Assembly (NCBI RefSeq): GCF_009696375.1
Contig: NZ_VUMD01000018.1
Span: 1 to 64,000, forward strand
Direction: 5' to 3'
DNA length: 64,000 nt
Origin: Clostridium porci
GTDB taxonomy: Bacteria > Bacillota > Clostridia > Lachnospirales > Lachnospiraceae
Both the position numbers and the translations under genes were made by a program. The notes under the pieces were generated by a model, which was not told where the DNA came from, did no database searches, and saw nothing but the letters and a program-made list of their open reading frames with translations. Positions 20,648-28,968 of the stretch are shown here, in pieces. How positions within the stretch are numbered: the first letter of the stretch is position 1; each line of letters begins with the position of its first letter.

Positions 20648-21925
20648 ATGAAAGGAAGATCAAATTATTACCGGTGGCTGGGGCGCGTGTTCTGGCTGGC
20701 TGTTTTGACTGTTACAGGATACACTTGGTATTACATGGATCAGGTAGTGCCGGACAGGGTGAGTATTATTGAGAATCAGGAGGAGGAATTTTCCTTTGGC
20801 CTGCCGCTTAAGGCTACTATTTCCAGTGAGAGCCAGGAGGTAGCTTTGGGAAATGAGAGTAACATTCCCGCCGATCAGATTACCATAAGCGGCAGAGAGA
20901 AATTTTCTATGTTTGCAGGCCGTCAGGGAAGCTATCAGGTAGGCCTTAAATTGTTTGGGCTTATTAAATTAAAGGATATTCAGGTGGATGTAGTAGATAC
21001 CAGATATGCCATCCCCTGTGGCAGTCCCATTGGAATATATCTCAAGTCCGACGGTGTGATGGTCATTGGCACCGGGAGAATTACAGGCAGCGACGGGACG
21101 GAGTCGGAGCCTGCCTATGGGATTTTAAAATCGGGGGATTATATAGAAGCATTTAATGGGGAGCCTATGAATACCAAAGAGGATCTCATACATGCGGTAA
21201 ACGAGTCCCAGGGCCAGGATAGCGTGATATCAGTACGCAGGGACGGGGAAGAGGTGGATGTGAGTGTAAAGCCGGTAGCCGGATCAGACGGGCAGTATAA
21301 GCTTGGCGCATGGGTGAGGGATGATACCCAGGGAATCGGAACAGTTACTTATGTGGATATGAATGGAAACTTTGGAGCCCTGGGTCACGGAATCAGTGAC
21401 AGTGACACAGGCGCTTTGGTGGAATCAGCAGAGGGAGCCCTTTATACTACGGAAATAATGGGGATTGAGAAGGGAGCCATTGGCAAGCCTGGGATGCTGT
21501 CAGGTGTGATTTATTACGGGCCTCAGTCTTATATGGGAGATATCAGAGCCAATACGGATGAAGGAATATTCGGGACCGTGAACCAGCAGTTTAAGAAACA
21601 ACTTACAGGAGAACCGCTGGAAATTGCTTGCAGGCAGGACGTGAAGCCTGGAGCCGCGTTCCTAAGGAGCGATATATCGGGGGAGCTAAAGGATTATGCC
21701 ATTGAAATACAGAAGGTGGATACTAATTCCAGCCATAAGAATAAGAGCATGGTTATAAAGGTGACAGATCCGGAGCTGATTGGGCTGACAGGGGGGATTG
21801 TACAGGGCATGAGCGGCAGCCCGATTATACAGAATGGTAAGCTGGCCGGGGCCGTAACACATGTGTTTGTACAGGACGCCACCAGAGGGTACGGTATACT
21901 GATTGAAAATATGCTGGAGCATTGA
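20648..21925 (+). CDS. spoIVB: SpoIVB serine peptidase (S55)
   Basis: 425 residues: an N-terminal membrane segment (RVFWLAVLTVTGYTWYYM), a PDZ domain (about 120-215, GTESEPAYGILKSGDYIEAFNGEPM) and the S55 peptidase domain with GHGISDSDTG and the nucleophile in GMSGSPII (about S391). In Bacillus subtilis it is made in the forespore and triggers pro-sigma-K processing in the mother cell. AAGGAGGCAGGGCA precedes the ATG. It lies directly upstream of spo0A, as is usual. Confidence 0.97.
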   Translation: MKGRSNYYRWLGRVFWLAVLTVTGYTWYYMDQVVPDRVSIIENQEEEFSFGLPLKATISSESQEVALGNESNIPADQITISGREKFSMFAGRQGSYQVGLKLFGLIKLKDIQVDVVDTRYAIPCGSPIGIYLKSDGVMVIGTGRITGSDGTESEPAYGILKSGDYIEAFNGEPMNTKEDLIHAVNESQGQDSVISVRRDGEEVDVSVKPVAGSDGQYKLGAWVRDDTQGIGTVTYVDMNGNFGALGHGISDSDTGALVESAEGALYTTEIMGIEKGAIGKPGMLSGVIYYGPQSYMGDIRANTDEGIFGTVNQQFKKQLTGEPLEIACRQDVKPGAAFLRSDISGELKDYAIEIQKVDTNSSHKNKSMVIKVTDPELIGLTGGIVQGMSGSPIIQNGKLAGAVTHVFVQDATRGYGILIENMLEH

Positions 21926-22348
21926 GGCCTCCTAAGACAAAAAAGTTTATAATTCACCAAATTAATAAGAGGAAAATTCATGCCAACTGCGTTATATAGT
22001 TGTGCCTGTCGAGTTATTGAATTATTGTGATGCTGTGGTAAAGCGGCAAAATATTTGTTAAACCGTCAAAAGGTGACAAAAAAATTTAAGAATTTATTAC
22101 ATTTGCGTTAATTGACACCAAAAATAATTGCATTTTATTACTGGAGATGTTACAATTTCTAAATCGACAGGTGTTGAATTTGTCTAAAGATGCGACCACC
22201 AAAGATTGCTATATGCTAAGGGGAGCATATATAATTGAATGTGCAAGAAATAACGAAGGATATGGGTTTTTGTAAACACAGGGTCGATAAGCAACTGATA
22301 GATTCAAAAGGTAGTGCAGGCGTGTAAACAATGAAGGAGGTAAAAAAA
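21926..22348 (+). promoter_or_regulatory. spo0A regulatory region
   Basis: A 423-base AT-rich gap between spoIVB and spo0A. It holds a strong vegetative-type promoter (TTGACA 22113-22118, 17-base spacer, TATTAC 22136-22141), two 6-of-7 matches to the Spo0A box TGTCGAA (TGTCGAG at 22007; TGTCGAT on the minus strand, 22163-22169), and an AGGTGAC/AGAAT pair (22071-22093) that resembles a sigma-H promoter but with spacing about two bases short. The 200-base leader suggests further control. Confidence 0.55.
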
Positions 22349-23167
22349 GTGGAAAAGCTGAACGTTGCGATTGTTGATGACAATCCATTGATTCTGAATA
22401 CGCTGGATGAACTGATTAGCTCTGAGGACGGATTAGAGGTAATCGGAAGGGCAGATAATGGGGCAGATGCCATTAACATGATCGTGAATACCACGCCAGA
22501 CATTGTATTGCTGGACTTGGTAATGCCGAAGATTGACGGCATATCTGTTGTAGAGAAGGTTAAAAGCGATCATACATTTCTGAAAAATCCTGCGTTTATC
22601 ATACTGAGTGCAGTAGGCGGGGAGCAGATGACAGAAGATGCTTTTAGGGCAGGCGCCAATTACTATCTGATGAAACCATTTGACAAAGAAATTCTGGTAA
22701 ACAAAATACGTCATATCGGTAAGCTTCCAAAGCATCAGCAGGCGGGCAGGGCAGTAAGCGCTCCTTATGAAACAGGAGAGGAAGTACATGTTTCCAGAGA
22801 GGAATACATGAAGGCGCACTTGGAGGACGATATTACAAAAATGCTCCATGAGCTGGGAATACCGGCCCACATTAAGGGATACCAGTATCTGAGAGATGCC
22901 ATTGCCATGTCGGTGGAAGATCAGGAGATGATGAGCTCTGTGACGAAAATTCTGTATCCTTCCATCGCAAAGAGAAACCAGACAACAGCCAGCCGGGTGG
23001 AGCGTGCTATACGCCATGCCATTGAGGTTGCGTGGGGCAGAGGGAAAATGGAAACCATTGATGAGGTTTTTGGCTATACAATCAGCACAGGAAAAGGCAA
23101 ACCTACGAATTCTGAATTTATTGCTTTGATATCGGATAAAATTCTCCTGGAATACAAGAAAATATAA
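22349..23167 (+). CDS. spo0A: sporulation master regulator Spo0A
   Basis: Receiver domain with acid pocket D10/D11 (IVDDNP), phospho-acceptor D56 (LLDLVMP) and conserved lysine in MKPFD; the C-terminal sporulation DNA-binding domain has [24 protein letters not shown] and [20 protein letters not shown]. The GTG start lies 7-8 bases after GGAGGT and gives exactly the Bacillus subtilis residue numbers for D10, D11 and D56. An ATG at 22331 is part of the Shine-Dalgarno context and is an unlikely start. Phosphorylated Spo0A commits the cell to sporulation. Confidence 0.97.
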   Translation: MEKLNVAIVDDNPLILNTLDELISSEDGLEVIGRADNGADAINMIVNTTPDIVLLDLVMPKIDGISVVEKVKSDHTFLKNPAFIILSAVGGEQMTEDAFRAGANYYLMKPFDKEILVNKIRHIGKLPKHQQAGRAVSAPYETGEEVHVSREEYMKAHLEDDITKMLHELGIPAHIKGYQYLRDAIAMSVEDQEMMSSVTKILYPSIAKRNQTTASRVERAIRHAIEVAWGRGKMETIDEVFGYTISTGKGKPTNSEFIALISDKILLEYKKI

Positions 23168-23264
23168 AATAATTTCACCAGAAAAACCTTCCTAAATCAG
23201 GAGATTTAAGGTATACTAAAGAGAAAGGCATAAGGAACCTGTCGGACAGGAGAGGGAGGTTTGT

Positions 23265-24710
23265 ATGAAGAAAATACTATTTGCGGCTTCAGAGGCGGTA
23301 CCGTTTATCAAAACGGGAGGCTTGGCGGATGTGGTAGGTTCTCTGCCAAAGCGCTTTGATAAAGCGTATTTTGATGTGCGTGTCGTGATCCCAAAGTATC
23401 TGTGCATGAAACAGGAATGGAGGGATAAGCTGGAGTACGTGAACCACTTTTATATGGATTATCTGGGGCAGAGCCGCTATGTGGGAATCCTACGGTATGT
23501 TCATGAGGGTGTGACCTTTTACTTTATTGACAATGAAAGCTATTTTAACGGGCCAAAGCCATACGGCGACTGGTACTGGGATTTGGAAAAATTCTGTTTC
23601 TTCTGCCGGGCTGCCTTATCTGCCCTGCCGGTAATTGGGTTCCAGCCGGATGTGGTTCATTGCCATGACTGGCAGACCGGATTAATTCCGGTGCTTTTAA
23701 AGGATCGGTTTCATGAGGGCGAATTTTACCGAGGCATGAAATCCGTTATCACCATCCATAATTTAAAATTCCAGGGAGTGTGGGATGTAAATACCATACA
23801 GCGTTTTACAGAACTGCCCGATTATTATTTTACTCCGGATAAGCTGGAGGCATATAAGGACGGCAATTTGTTAAAGGGCGGAATTGTGTTTGCGGACGCT
23901 ATTACAACTGTAAGCGGTACTTACGCGGAGGAAATTAAGATGCCCTTCTACGGCGAGGGTCTGGATGGCCTTATGAGAGCCAGGGCCGGAAGCCTGCGAG
24001 GCATAGTCAATGGAATTGACTATGATGAATTTAATCCGGAGACGGATAAGTACATCATTCAAACCTACAATGCAAGGAATTTCCGCAAGGAGAAGGTAAA
24101 GAATAAAAAGGCACTTCAGGAAGAACTGGGGCTGCCTGGGGATGAGAAAAGGTTTATGGTGGGAATCGTATCCCGCCTTACCGATCAAAAGGGTCTGGAT
24201 CTGATTCAGGGAGTGATGGATGAGCTGTGCAATGAGAATTTGCAGCTTGTTGTTCTGGGAACCGGAGATGAGCGGTATGAGAATATGTTTCGCCATTATG
24301 ACTGGAAGTACCATGATAAGGTATCCGCGCAGATTTATTATTCGGAGGCCATGTCCCACAAGATTTACGCGGCGTGCGATGCCTTTCTTATGCCCTCCCT
24401 CTTTGAGCCCTGCGGCTTAAGCCAGTTGATGGCTCTGCGCTACGGTACGGTTCCCATTGTCAGAGAGACAGGCGGCCTTAAGGACACGGTGGAGCCCTAT
24501 AATGAATTTGAGAGTAAGGGCACCGGCTTCTCCTTTACGAATTACAATGCTCATGAGATGCTGGGAAGCGTGCGGTATGCGGAGTATGTCTACTACAGCA
24601 AGCGCCGTGAGTGGAATAAGATCATTGACAGAGCTATGGCCAGGGATTATTCCTGGGGGACATCAGCAGGCAAGTACCAGGAGCTTTACGATTGGCTGAT
24701 TGGTTATTGA
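23265..24710 (+). CDS. glgA: glycogen synthase (GT5)
   Basis: 481 residues with the ADP-glucose motif FIKTGGLADVVGSLPK at the N terminus, CHDWQTGLIPVLL and the C-terminal LMPSLFEPCGLSQLMALRYGTVPIVRETGGLKDTV. It elongates alpha-1,4-glucan from ADP-glucose. GAGAGGGAGG is the ribosome binding site. It stands alone, since no glgC, glgD or glgP is adjacent. Confidence 0.97.
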   Translation: MKKILFAASEAVPFIKTGGLADVVGSLPKRFDKAYFDVRVVIPKYLCMKQEWRDKLEYVNHFYMDYLGQSRYVGILRYVHEGVTFYFIDNESYFNGPKPYGDWYWDLEKFCFFCRAALSALPVIGFQPDVVHCHDWQTGLIPVLLKDRFHEGEFYRGMKSVITIHNLKFQGVWDVNTIQRFTELPDYYFTPDKLEAYKDGNLLKGGIVFADAITTVSGTYAEEIKMPFYGEGLDGLMRARAGSLRGIVNGIDYDEFNPETDKYIIQTYNARNFRKEKVKNKKALQEELGLPGDEKRFMVGIVSRLTDQKGLDLIQGVMDELCNENLQLVVLGTGDERYENMFRHYDWKYHDKVSAQIYYSEAMSHKIYAACDAFLMPSLFEPCGLSQLMALRYGTVPIVRETGGLKDTVEPYNEFESKGTGFSFTNYNAHEMLGSVRYAEYVYYSKRREWNKIIDRAMARDYSWGTSAGKYQELYDWLIGY

Positions 24711-24774
24711 CAATCCACCTTAAATATCAGATAATGAACTGTAGTATGTGGGAAAACAGAAAGGTGCGATCTGG

Positions 24775-25287
24775 ATGGAACCATCGGTAATTGCGGAATA
24801 TACCGGGGATGAGGAATATATGGAGTGTGTAAAGGATATTCTCGACAGTTCTGTATTTCATTCTCTTGATAAATATATACAACACGGAACGACTACCTGC
24901 AAGGATCATAGTATACAGGTTTCATACCTGGCATATAAGCTGTGTAAACGGTTTGGAGGAAATTGGAGAAGCGCTGCGCGGGCAGGGCTTCTCCATGATT
25001 TGTTTTTATATGACTGGCACACACATGCCAGAGAGACAGGCAACCATTTTCATGGCTTTACCCATCCAAGGACCGCCTTTCAAAATGCGCAGGCTTATTT
25101 TGAGCTGTCCTGGGAAGAAGGGGATATCATTCTCCGGCATATGTGGCCCTTAACCCCTATACCGCCCGCAACCAGGGCGGGCTTTGCGGTGACTTGTGCA
25201 GATAAGGTATGCAGTGCTGTGGAAACCACAGCCCGGTTGAAAAGCTGGGTTTTGCTGTGTTTCCTGGCCCGGCCGGCCAGAAGGTAG
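24775..25287 (+). CDS. HD-domain phosphohydrolase
   Basis: About 170 residues. The HD metal site is visible: H in DHSIQVSYLAY, the HD pair in GLLHDLFLYD, and HPRTAF plus RHMWP and CADKV. Such small proteins hydrolyse nucleotide or nucleoside phosphates, but the substrate here is unknown. ATG 24775 follows AAAGGTGCGATCTGG; a GTG at 24748 would add nine residues. The C-terminal tail (VLLCFLARPARR) is unusual. Confidence 0.8.
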   Translation: MEPSVIAEYTGDEEYMECVKDILDSSVFHSLDKYIQHGTTTCKDHSIQVSYLAYKLCKRFGGNWRSAARAGLLHDLFLYDWHTHARETGNHFHGFTHPRTAFQNAQAYFELSWEEGDIILRHMWPLTPIPPATRAGFAVTCADKVCSAVETTARLKSWVLLCFLARPARR

Positions 25288-25311
25288 TGAAAGGGGACAG
25301 AGAAAAATACG

Positions 25312-25770
25312 ATGGATGTATGGTCACAGATGCTTGGCAATCAGGTTCTTGTAAGTGCAGTAACAGGCTGGGTTGCAGCCCAATTTTTAAAGACGCTGAT
25401 TGACTTTGCATTAAATAAAAGCTTTAACGCGGAACGTCTGGTAGGCTCCGGCGGTATGCCAAGCTCCCATTCAGCTACGGTTTGCGGCATGACTACAGCT
25501 GCAATGCTGAAATACGGAACCGGCTCCTTTGAGTTTGCCATATCCTTTGTCTTATCGATGATCGTTATGTATGACGCAATCGGAGTAAGACGTGAGACCG
25601 GAAAACAGGCAAAGCTTTTAAACTCCATTTTGATGGAGAATCCATTGAAGCTCAACGCGGAGGTGCTTCAGGAAAAGCTGAAGGAATATGTGGGCCACAC
25701 TCCCCTGCAGGTAATGGCGGGAGCTATTCTGGGGATTGTGCTGGCCCTGGCGATAAATCCGTGCTTCTGA
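25312..25770 (+). CDS. DUF212 divergent PAP2-type membrane protein (YuiD-like)
   Basis: 152 residues with several membrane segments. VGSGGMPSSHSATVCGMTTAA is the hallmark of the family, a divergent form of the PAP2 phosphatase SGxxSSH motif, and YDAIGVRRETGKQAKLLN follows. It may act on a lipid phosphate, but activity is not established. 24 bases after the HD gene. Confidence 0.88.
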   Translation: MDVWSQMLGNQVLVSAVTGWVAAQFLKTLIDFALNKSFNAERLVGSGGMPSSHSATVCGMTTAAMLKYGTGSFEFAISFVLSMIVMYDAIGVRRETGKQAKLLNSILMENPLKLNAEVLQEKLKEYVGHTPLQVMAGAILGIVLALAINPCF

Positions 25771-25817
25771 TTTGGCGGGGGAATTAGCTATATGAAACAG
25801 GAAGGACAGAAGACATT

Positions 25818-26372
25818 ATGAGTATATATGGTTTCATAAACTGGTTTTTTATGTACAGCTTTATTGGATATTTGCTGGAATGCGTTGTATTGAGCATTGA
25901 ATATAAGCGTCCTGTGGTGGACCGTGGCTTCGGCCATGGCCCCTTTTGTATCATATACGGTTTTGGAGCCTTAGGAGCCTGCCTGCTGTTAAAGCCGGTG
26001 TCAGAAAGGCCCTTGGAGCTTTACGCTGCTTCTATGGCCATGGCAACTACTATGGAACTGGTAACAGCCAATATTATGGTACGCCTTTTCGGCGCTTTCT
26101 GGTGGGACTACAGCCATAAGCGCTTTAATTACAAAGGTATGGTGTGTCTGGAAAGCAGCCTGGCCTGGGGACTTTTAGGGTTATTTTTTTTCTATTGTCT
26201 GGATAATTGGGTGCGTTCTATGGTAAATAGTATTCCGCGCTACTTGGGAACTGTTTTGGCTGTTGGGCTTACCATGTTTTATCTGGTGGATTTTCTGTAC
26301 TGCCTGCGCCTGCGCCTGAACGGCCTGGACGAGGATGAGGAGAAGGCTGTGGGACGTCTTAAAATATATTAA
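25818..26372 (+). CDS. putative ABC-transporter type IV membrane protein (PF06541-like)
   Basis: 184 residues and four to five membrane helices. RPVVDRGFGHGPFCIIYGFGALG and FWWDYSHKRFNYKGMVCLESSLAWGLLG are the conserved motifs of the DUF1113/PF06541 family, widespread in clostridia. The name is historic; transport has not been shown, and no ATPase gene is near. Confidence 0.8.
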   Translation: MSIYGFINWFFMYSFIGYLLECVVLSIEYKRPVVDRGFGHGPFCIIYGFGALGACLLLKPVSERPLELYAASMAMATTMELVTANIMVRLFGAFWWDYSHKRFNYKGMVCLESSLAWGLLGLFFFYCLDNWVRSMVNSIPRYLGTVLAVGLTMFYLVDFLYCLRLRLNGLDEDEEKAVGRLKIY

Positions 26373-26425
26373 AATAGAAAGCTAAGCCTTTCCGTACCTG
26401 CACGCTTTTAAAGGAGAATGACAAA

Positions 26426-27034
26426 ATGACTGATAATTGGATGGGATTTCATGTAGTGCTGGCCTCCGCCTCACCTAGACGCAAGGAGCTTTTAGCCCAG
26501 TTGGGAATTGAAGCGGATATAAGACCCAGCCATGTAGAGGAGGAGAGCTGGGAGAAGAAGCCGGATCAGATTGTAATGGAATTATCCAGGCAGAAGGCGG
26601 AGGATGTGGCTGCCGGCTGCTGTGAGGGTACGATGGTCATTGGTGCGGACACGGTAGTAGCCCTTGGAAATGAGGTGCTGGGTAAACCGGGGACTCCTAT
26701 GAGAGCCTATGAGATGATTGAAATGCTTCAGGGCAGAAGCCATCAGGTATTCACGGGAGTAACGGTGCTTTTATGTCTGGGCAGAGGGAAATGTCATGGA
26801 ATTACCTTTGCGGAGCGCACAGATGTGCATGTATATCCTATGACAGCGGAGGAAATAGCTGCTTATGCGGCCTGCGGCGAGCCTCTTGATAAGGCGGGGG
26901 CTTATGGCATCCAGGGGAGGTTTGCCGCTTACATTCAGGGAATCGCCGGAGATTACTCCAATGTGGTTGGCCTGCCTCTGGGAAGGCTTTGCCAGGAAGT
27001 AAAAAGACTTTTGGAGGACAGGGAAGATGATTAA
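26426..27034 (+). CDS. maf: Maf-like nucleotide pyrophosphatase
   Basis: 202 residues; VLASASPRRKELLAQLG and GADTVVALG are the two Maf signatures, and DKAGAYGIQGRFAAYI follows. Maf proteins hydrolyse canonical and modified dTTP/UTP-type nucleotides and are linked to septum control. The gene has AAAGGAGAATGACAA ahead, and overlaps the next gene by eight bases. Confidence 0.95.
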   Translation: MTDNWMGFHVVLASASPRRKELLAQLGIEADIRPSHVEEESWEKKPDQIVMELSRQKAEDVAAGCCEGTMVIGADTVVALGNEVLGKPGTPMRAYEMIEMLQGRSHQVFTGVTVLLCLGRGKCHGITFAERTDVHVYPMTAEEIAAYAACGEPLDKAGAYGIQGRFAAYIQGIAGDYSNVVGLPLGRLCQEVKRLLEDREDD

Positions 27035-27812
27035 GCTGATTGTATCTGATGTGGATGGAACCCTGGTGGAGGATGGATCGCCGGAGCTGAACCCTGAGAT
27101 TTTTAAAGCTATTCTAAAGCTGAGGGAAAAAGGCCTTCAGGTAGTAATTGCCAGTGGAAGGCCCTGGGCCAGTGTGCAGAAGGCCTTTGAGCCTGTAAAG
27201 GAAAAGATATTCTATGTGTCCAATAACGGCGCTTATGTGGGCTGCTATGGAAGATGTCTCTACGCCTACTCGATTGAGCCTTCCATGGTGAAGCGGCTGA
27301 TAGAAAGGGTTCGTCTTTATCCGGAGCTGGAAATCGTCTATGCCGGTGTTAACGGAGACTATGTGGAGACAGAGAATGAGGCTCTGTGCCGCTGGCTGGT
27401 AGACAGCTATAAGTTTAATCTGATTCGGGTAAAGGATCTGCTGGCAGTGGAGGAACCCTGTGTGAAGATATCTGTCTATAAGCCCCAGGGGATCGAAGCC
27501 GCAGCAAGGGATATTTACGAGGAATTTAACACGGAGCTAAAGGTGGCCTGTGCCGGAGATATGTGGATGGATTGTATGGCCAAAGGCGTTAATAAGGGAC
27601 ATGCAGTGAAAATGATTCAGGAAAGTCTGGGGATTACTCCCCAGGAAACCATGGCTTTTGGAGATCAGCTCAATGATCTGGAGATGCTGGACAGGGCTTA
27701 TTATAGCTTTGCAGTTGCCAATGCCAGGGATGAGGTTAGAAAGGCTGCCCGGTTTCAGGCAGACAGCAATGTGAACAATGGAGTGCTTAAGATCCTAAAG
27801 CAGTTGCTTTGA
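27027..27812 (+). CDS. HAD-superfamily hydrolase, Cof type
   Basis: 261 residues. Motif I IVSDVDGTLVEDG, motif II VIASGRPW, motif IV AFGDQLNDLEML, and a C2-type cap between. The family acts on sugar phosphates or flavin-related phosphates; the substrate is unknown. Translation is probably coupled to maf by overlap. Confidence 0.9.
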   Translation: MIKLIVSDVDGTLVEDGSPELNPEIFKAILKLREKGLQVVIASGRPWASVQKAFEPVKEKIFYVSNNGAYVGCYGRCLYAYSIEPSMVKRLIERVRLYPELEIVYAGVNGDYVETENEALCRWLVDSYKFNLIRVKDLLAVEEPCVKISVYKPQGIEAAARDIYEEFNTELKVACAGDMWMDCMAKGVNKGHAVKMIQESLGITPQETMAFGDQLNDLEMLDRAYYSFAVANARDEVRKAARFQADSNVNNGVLKILKQLL

Positions 27813-27825
27813 AAGGAGCTTGTCA

Positions 27826-28827
27826 GTGTATAGATACAGAGGCGGCAGGAGATCCATGGATGGCTGGCTGGCCGGATTAGGTATGGGAATTTTGGGTATG
27901 GCGGCAGCCATAGGCCTTTTAGGATGCGCAAAAAAAACAGTGACCCATGAGAGAATGGAGACAGTGGAGAAGGAGTACTCCAGAGGTCAGATAATGGTAA
28001 TCGCAGCTACGGAGCGGAACCGGTATCAGAATGTCTATACAGATCGGCTGTGGGCAGCTCAGGCGGATTCCAGCGGCATTACCTTTGAGGATAAGCTGAA
28101 AGGGCAGATAGAACAGTTTCTTACAGAGCTGGCAGTCATCAATCTGATGGCAGATGAAGAAAAGGTGGAGCTGACAGGACAGGAGAAGGATTCCCTTCAA
28201 AGGCTTTCTCAGGAATACTATGGCAGCTTGACACAGCCTGATAAGGAATACATTGATATAAGCGAGGAGGAGCTTTATCAGCTGTATTGTGAATATTACA
28301 GGGCGGATAAGCTGGTATCGGAGCTTACAAAGGAGGAAAACCTGGAGGTTAGCGATGCGGAGGCAAAGGTGATTCAGGTACAGCAGATCGCTTTGGACAC
28401 AGCAGATGAGGCTCAGCTTGTACTGGAGCAGGTTCGGAGGGAGAAGGCGGATTTTGCCGCCATCGCGTCCAAAAATTCCAAGGATGGACAGATTAACTAT
28501 ACCTTAGAGTGGAGCGAGGATATGGAGCCTTTGGGACAGGCTGCATTTGAACTGGAGCAGGATGAGATCAGCGGAGTAGTGGAGCAGGATAACAGATTTT
28601 ATATTCTAAAATGTACCAATGCCTATGATGCCAAGGCCACTGCGGAGCGAAAAAGCCGTTTGTCCAGAGAAAAGAAAACTCAGACATTTTTAAGCTTTTA
28701 TGAGCCCTTTGTGAAGGAATGCCATGTTAAGCTGAAGGGGAATATCTGGGATATGATTGATTTTTCCCAGGGGGAACAATGCCGGACAGATAGTTTTTTT
28801 ATGCTGTATCATAGCTATTTTGATTAA
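27826..28827 (+). CDS. PrsA/PpiC-like foldase lipoprotein
   Basis: 333 residues. The N terminus is a lipoprotein signal (GMGILGMAAAIGLLGC, cysteine at the lipobox), then a helical SurA-like domain and a C-terminal parvulin-like domain (IQVQQIALDTADEAQLVLEQV, FAAIASKNSKDG, LGQAAFELEQDEISGVV). It would help secreted proteins fold outside the membrane. GTG start is chosen because GAAAGGAG lies seven bases away; a TTG two codons upstream is the alternative. A terminator follows. Confidence 0.85.
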   Translation: MYRYRGGRRSMDGWLAGLGMGILGMAAAIGLLGCAKKTVTHERMETVEKEYSRGQIMVIAATERNRYQNVYTDRLWAAQADSSGITFEDKLKGQIEQFLTELAVINLMADEEKVELTGQEKDSLQRLSQEYYGSLTQPDKEYIDISEEELYQLYCEYYRADKLVSELTKEENLEVSDAEAKVIQVQQIALDTADEAQLVLEQVRREKADFAAIASKNSKDGQINYTLEWSEDMEPLGQAAFELEQDEISGVVEQDNRFYILKCTNAYDAKATAERKSRLSREKKTQTFLSFYEPFVKECHVKLKGNIWDMIDFSQGEQCRTDSFFMLYHSYFD

Positions 28828-28844
28828 TCAGAATAAAGTTTGAA

Positions 28845-28874
28845 AACCTGTGCTTGAGAGGCATGGGTTTTTTT
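28845..28874 (+). terminator. terminator after the foldase gene
   Basis: AACCTGTGC and GGCATGGGTT arms (with G-U pairs) around TTGAGA, followed by a run of T. Confidence 0.75.
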
Positions 28875-28893
28875 CATTTTAGGGAAATAAAGA

Positions 28894-28924
28894 TTGACAA
28901 TAACAATAATAATAATTATTATTA
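28894..28924 (+). promoter_or_regulatory. hydrogenase promoter overlapped by an 18-bp palindrome
   Basis: TTGACA (28894-28899), 17-base spacer, TATTAT (28917-28922): a near-consensus promoter. A perfect palindrome, TAATAATAATTATTATTA (28907-28924), covers the spacer end and the -10, where a bound repressor would block polymerase. The pattern resembles Fur/PerR-type operators, but no regulator gene is adjacent. Confidence 0.65.
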
Positions 28925-28968
28925 ATATGTATAGCCATTCAATGCTTAACGAAAGAGAGGATTAAATT

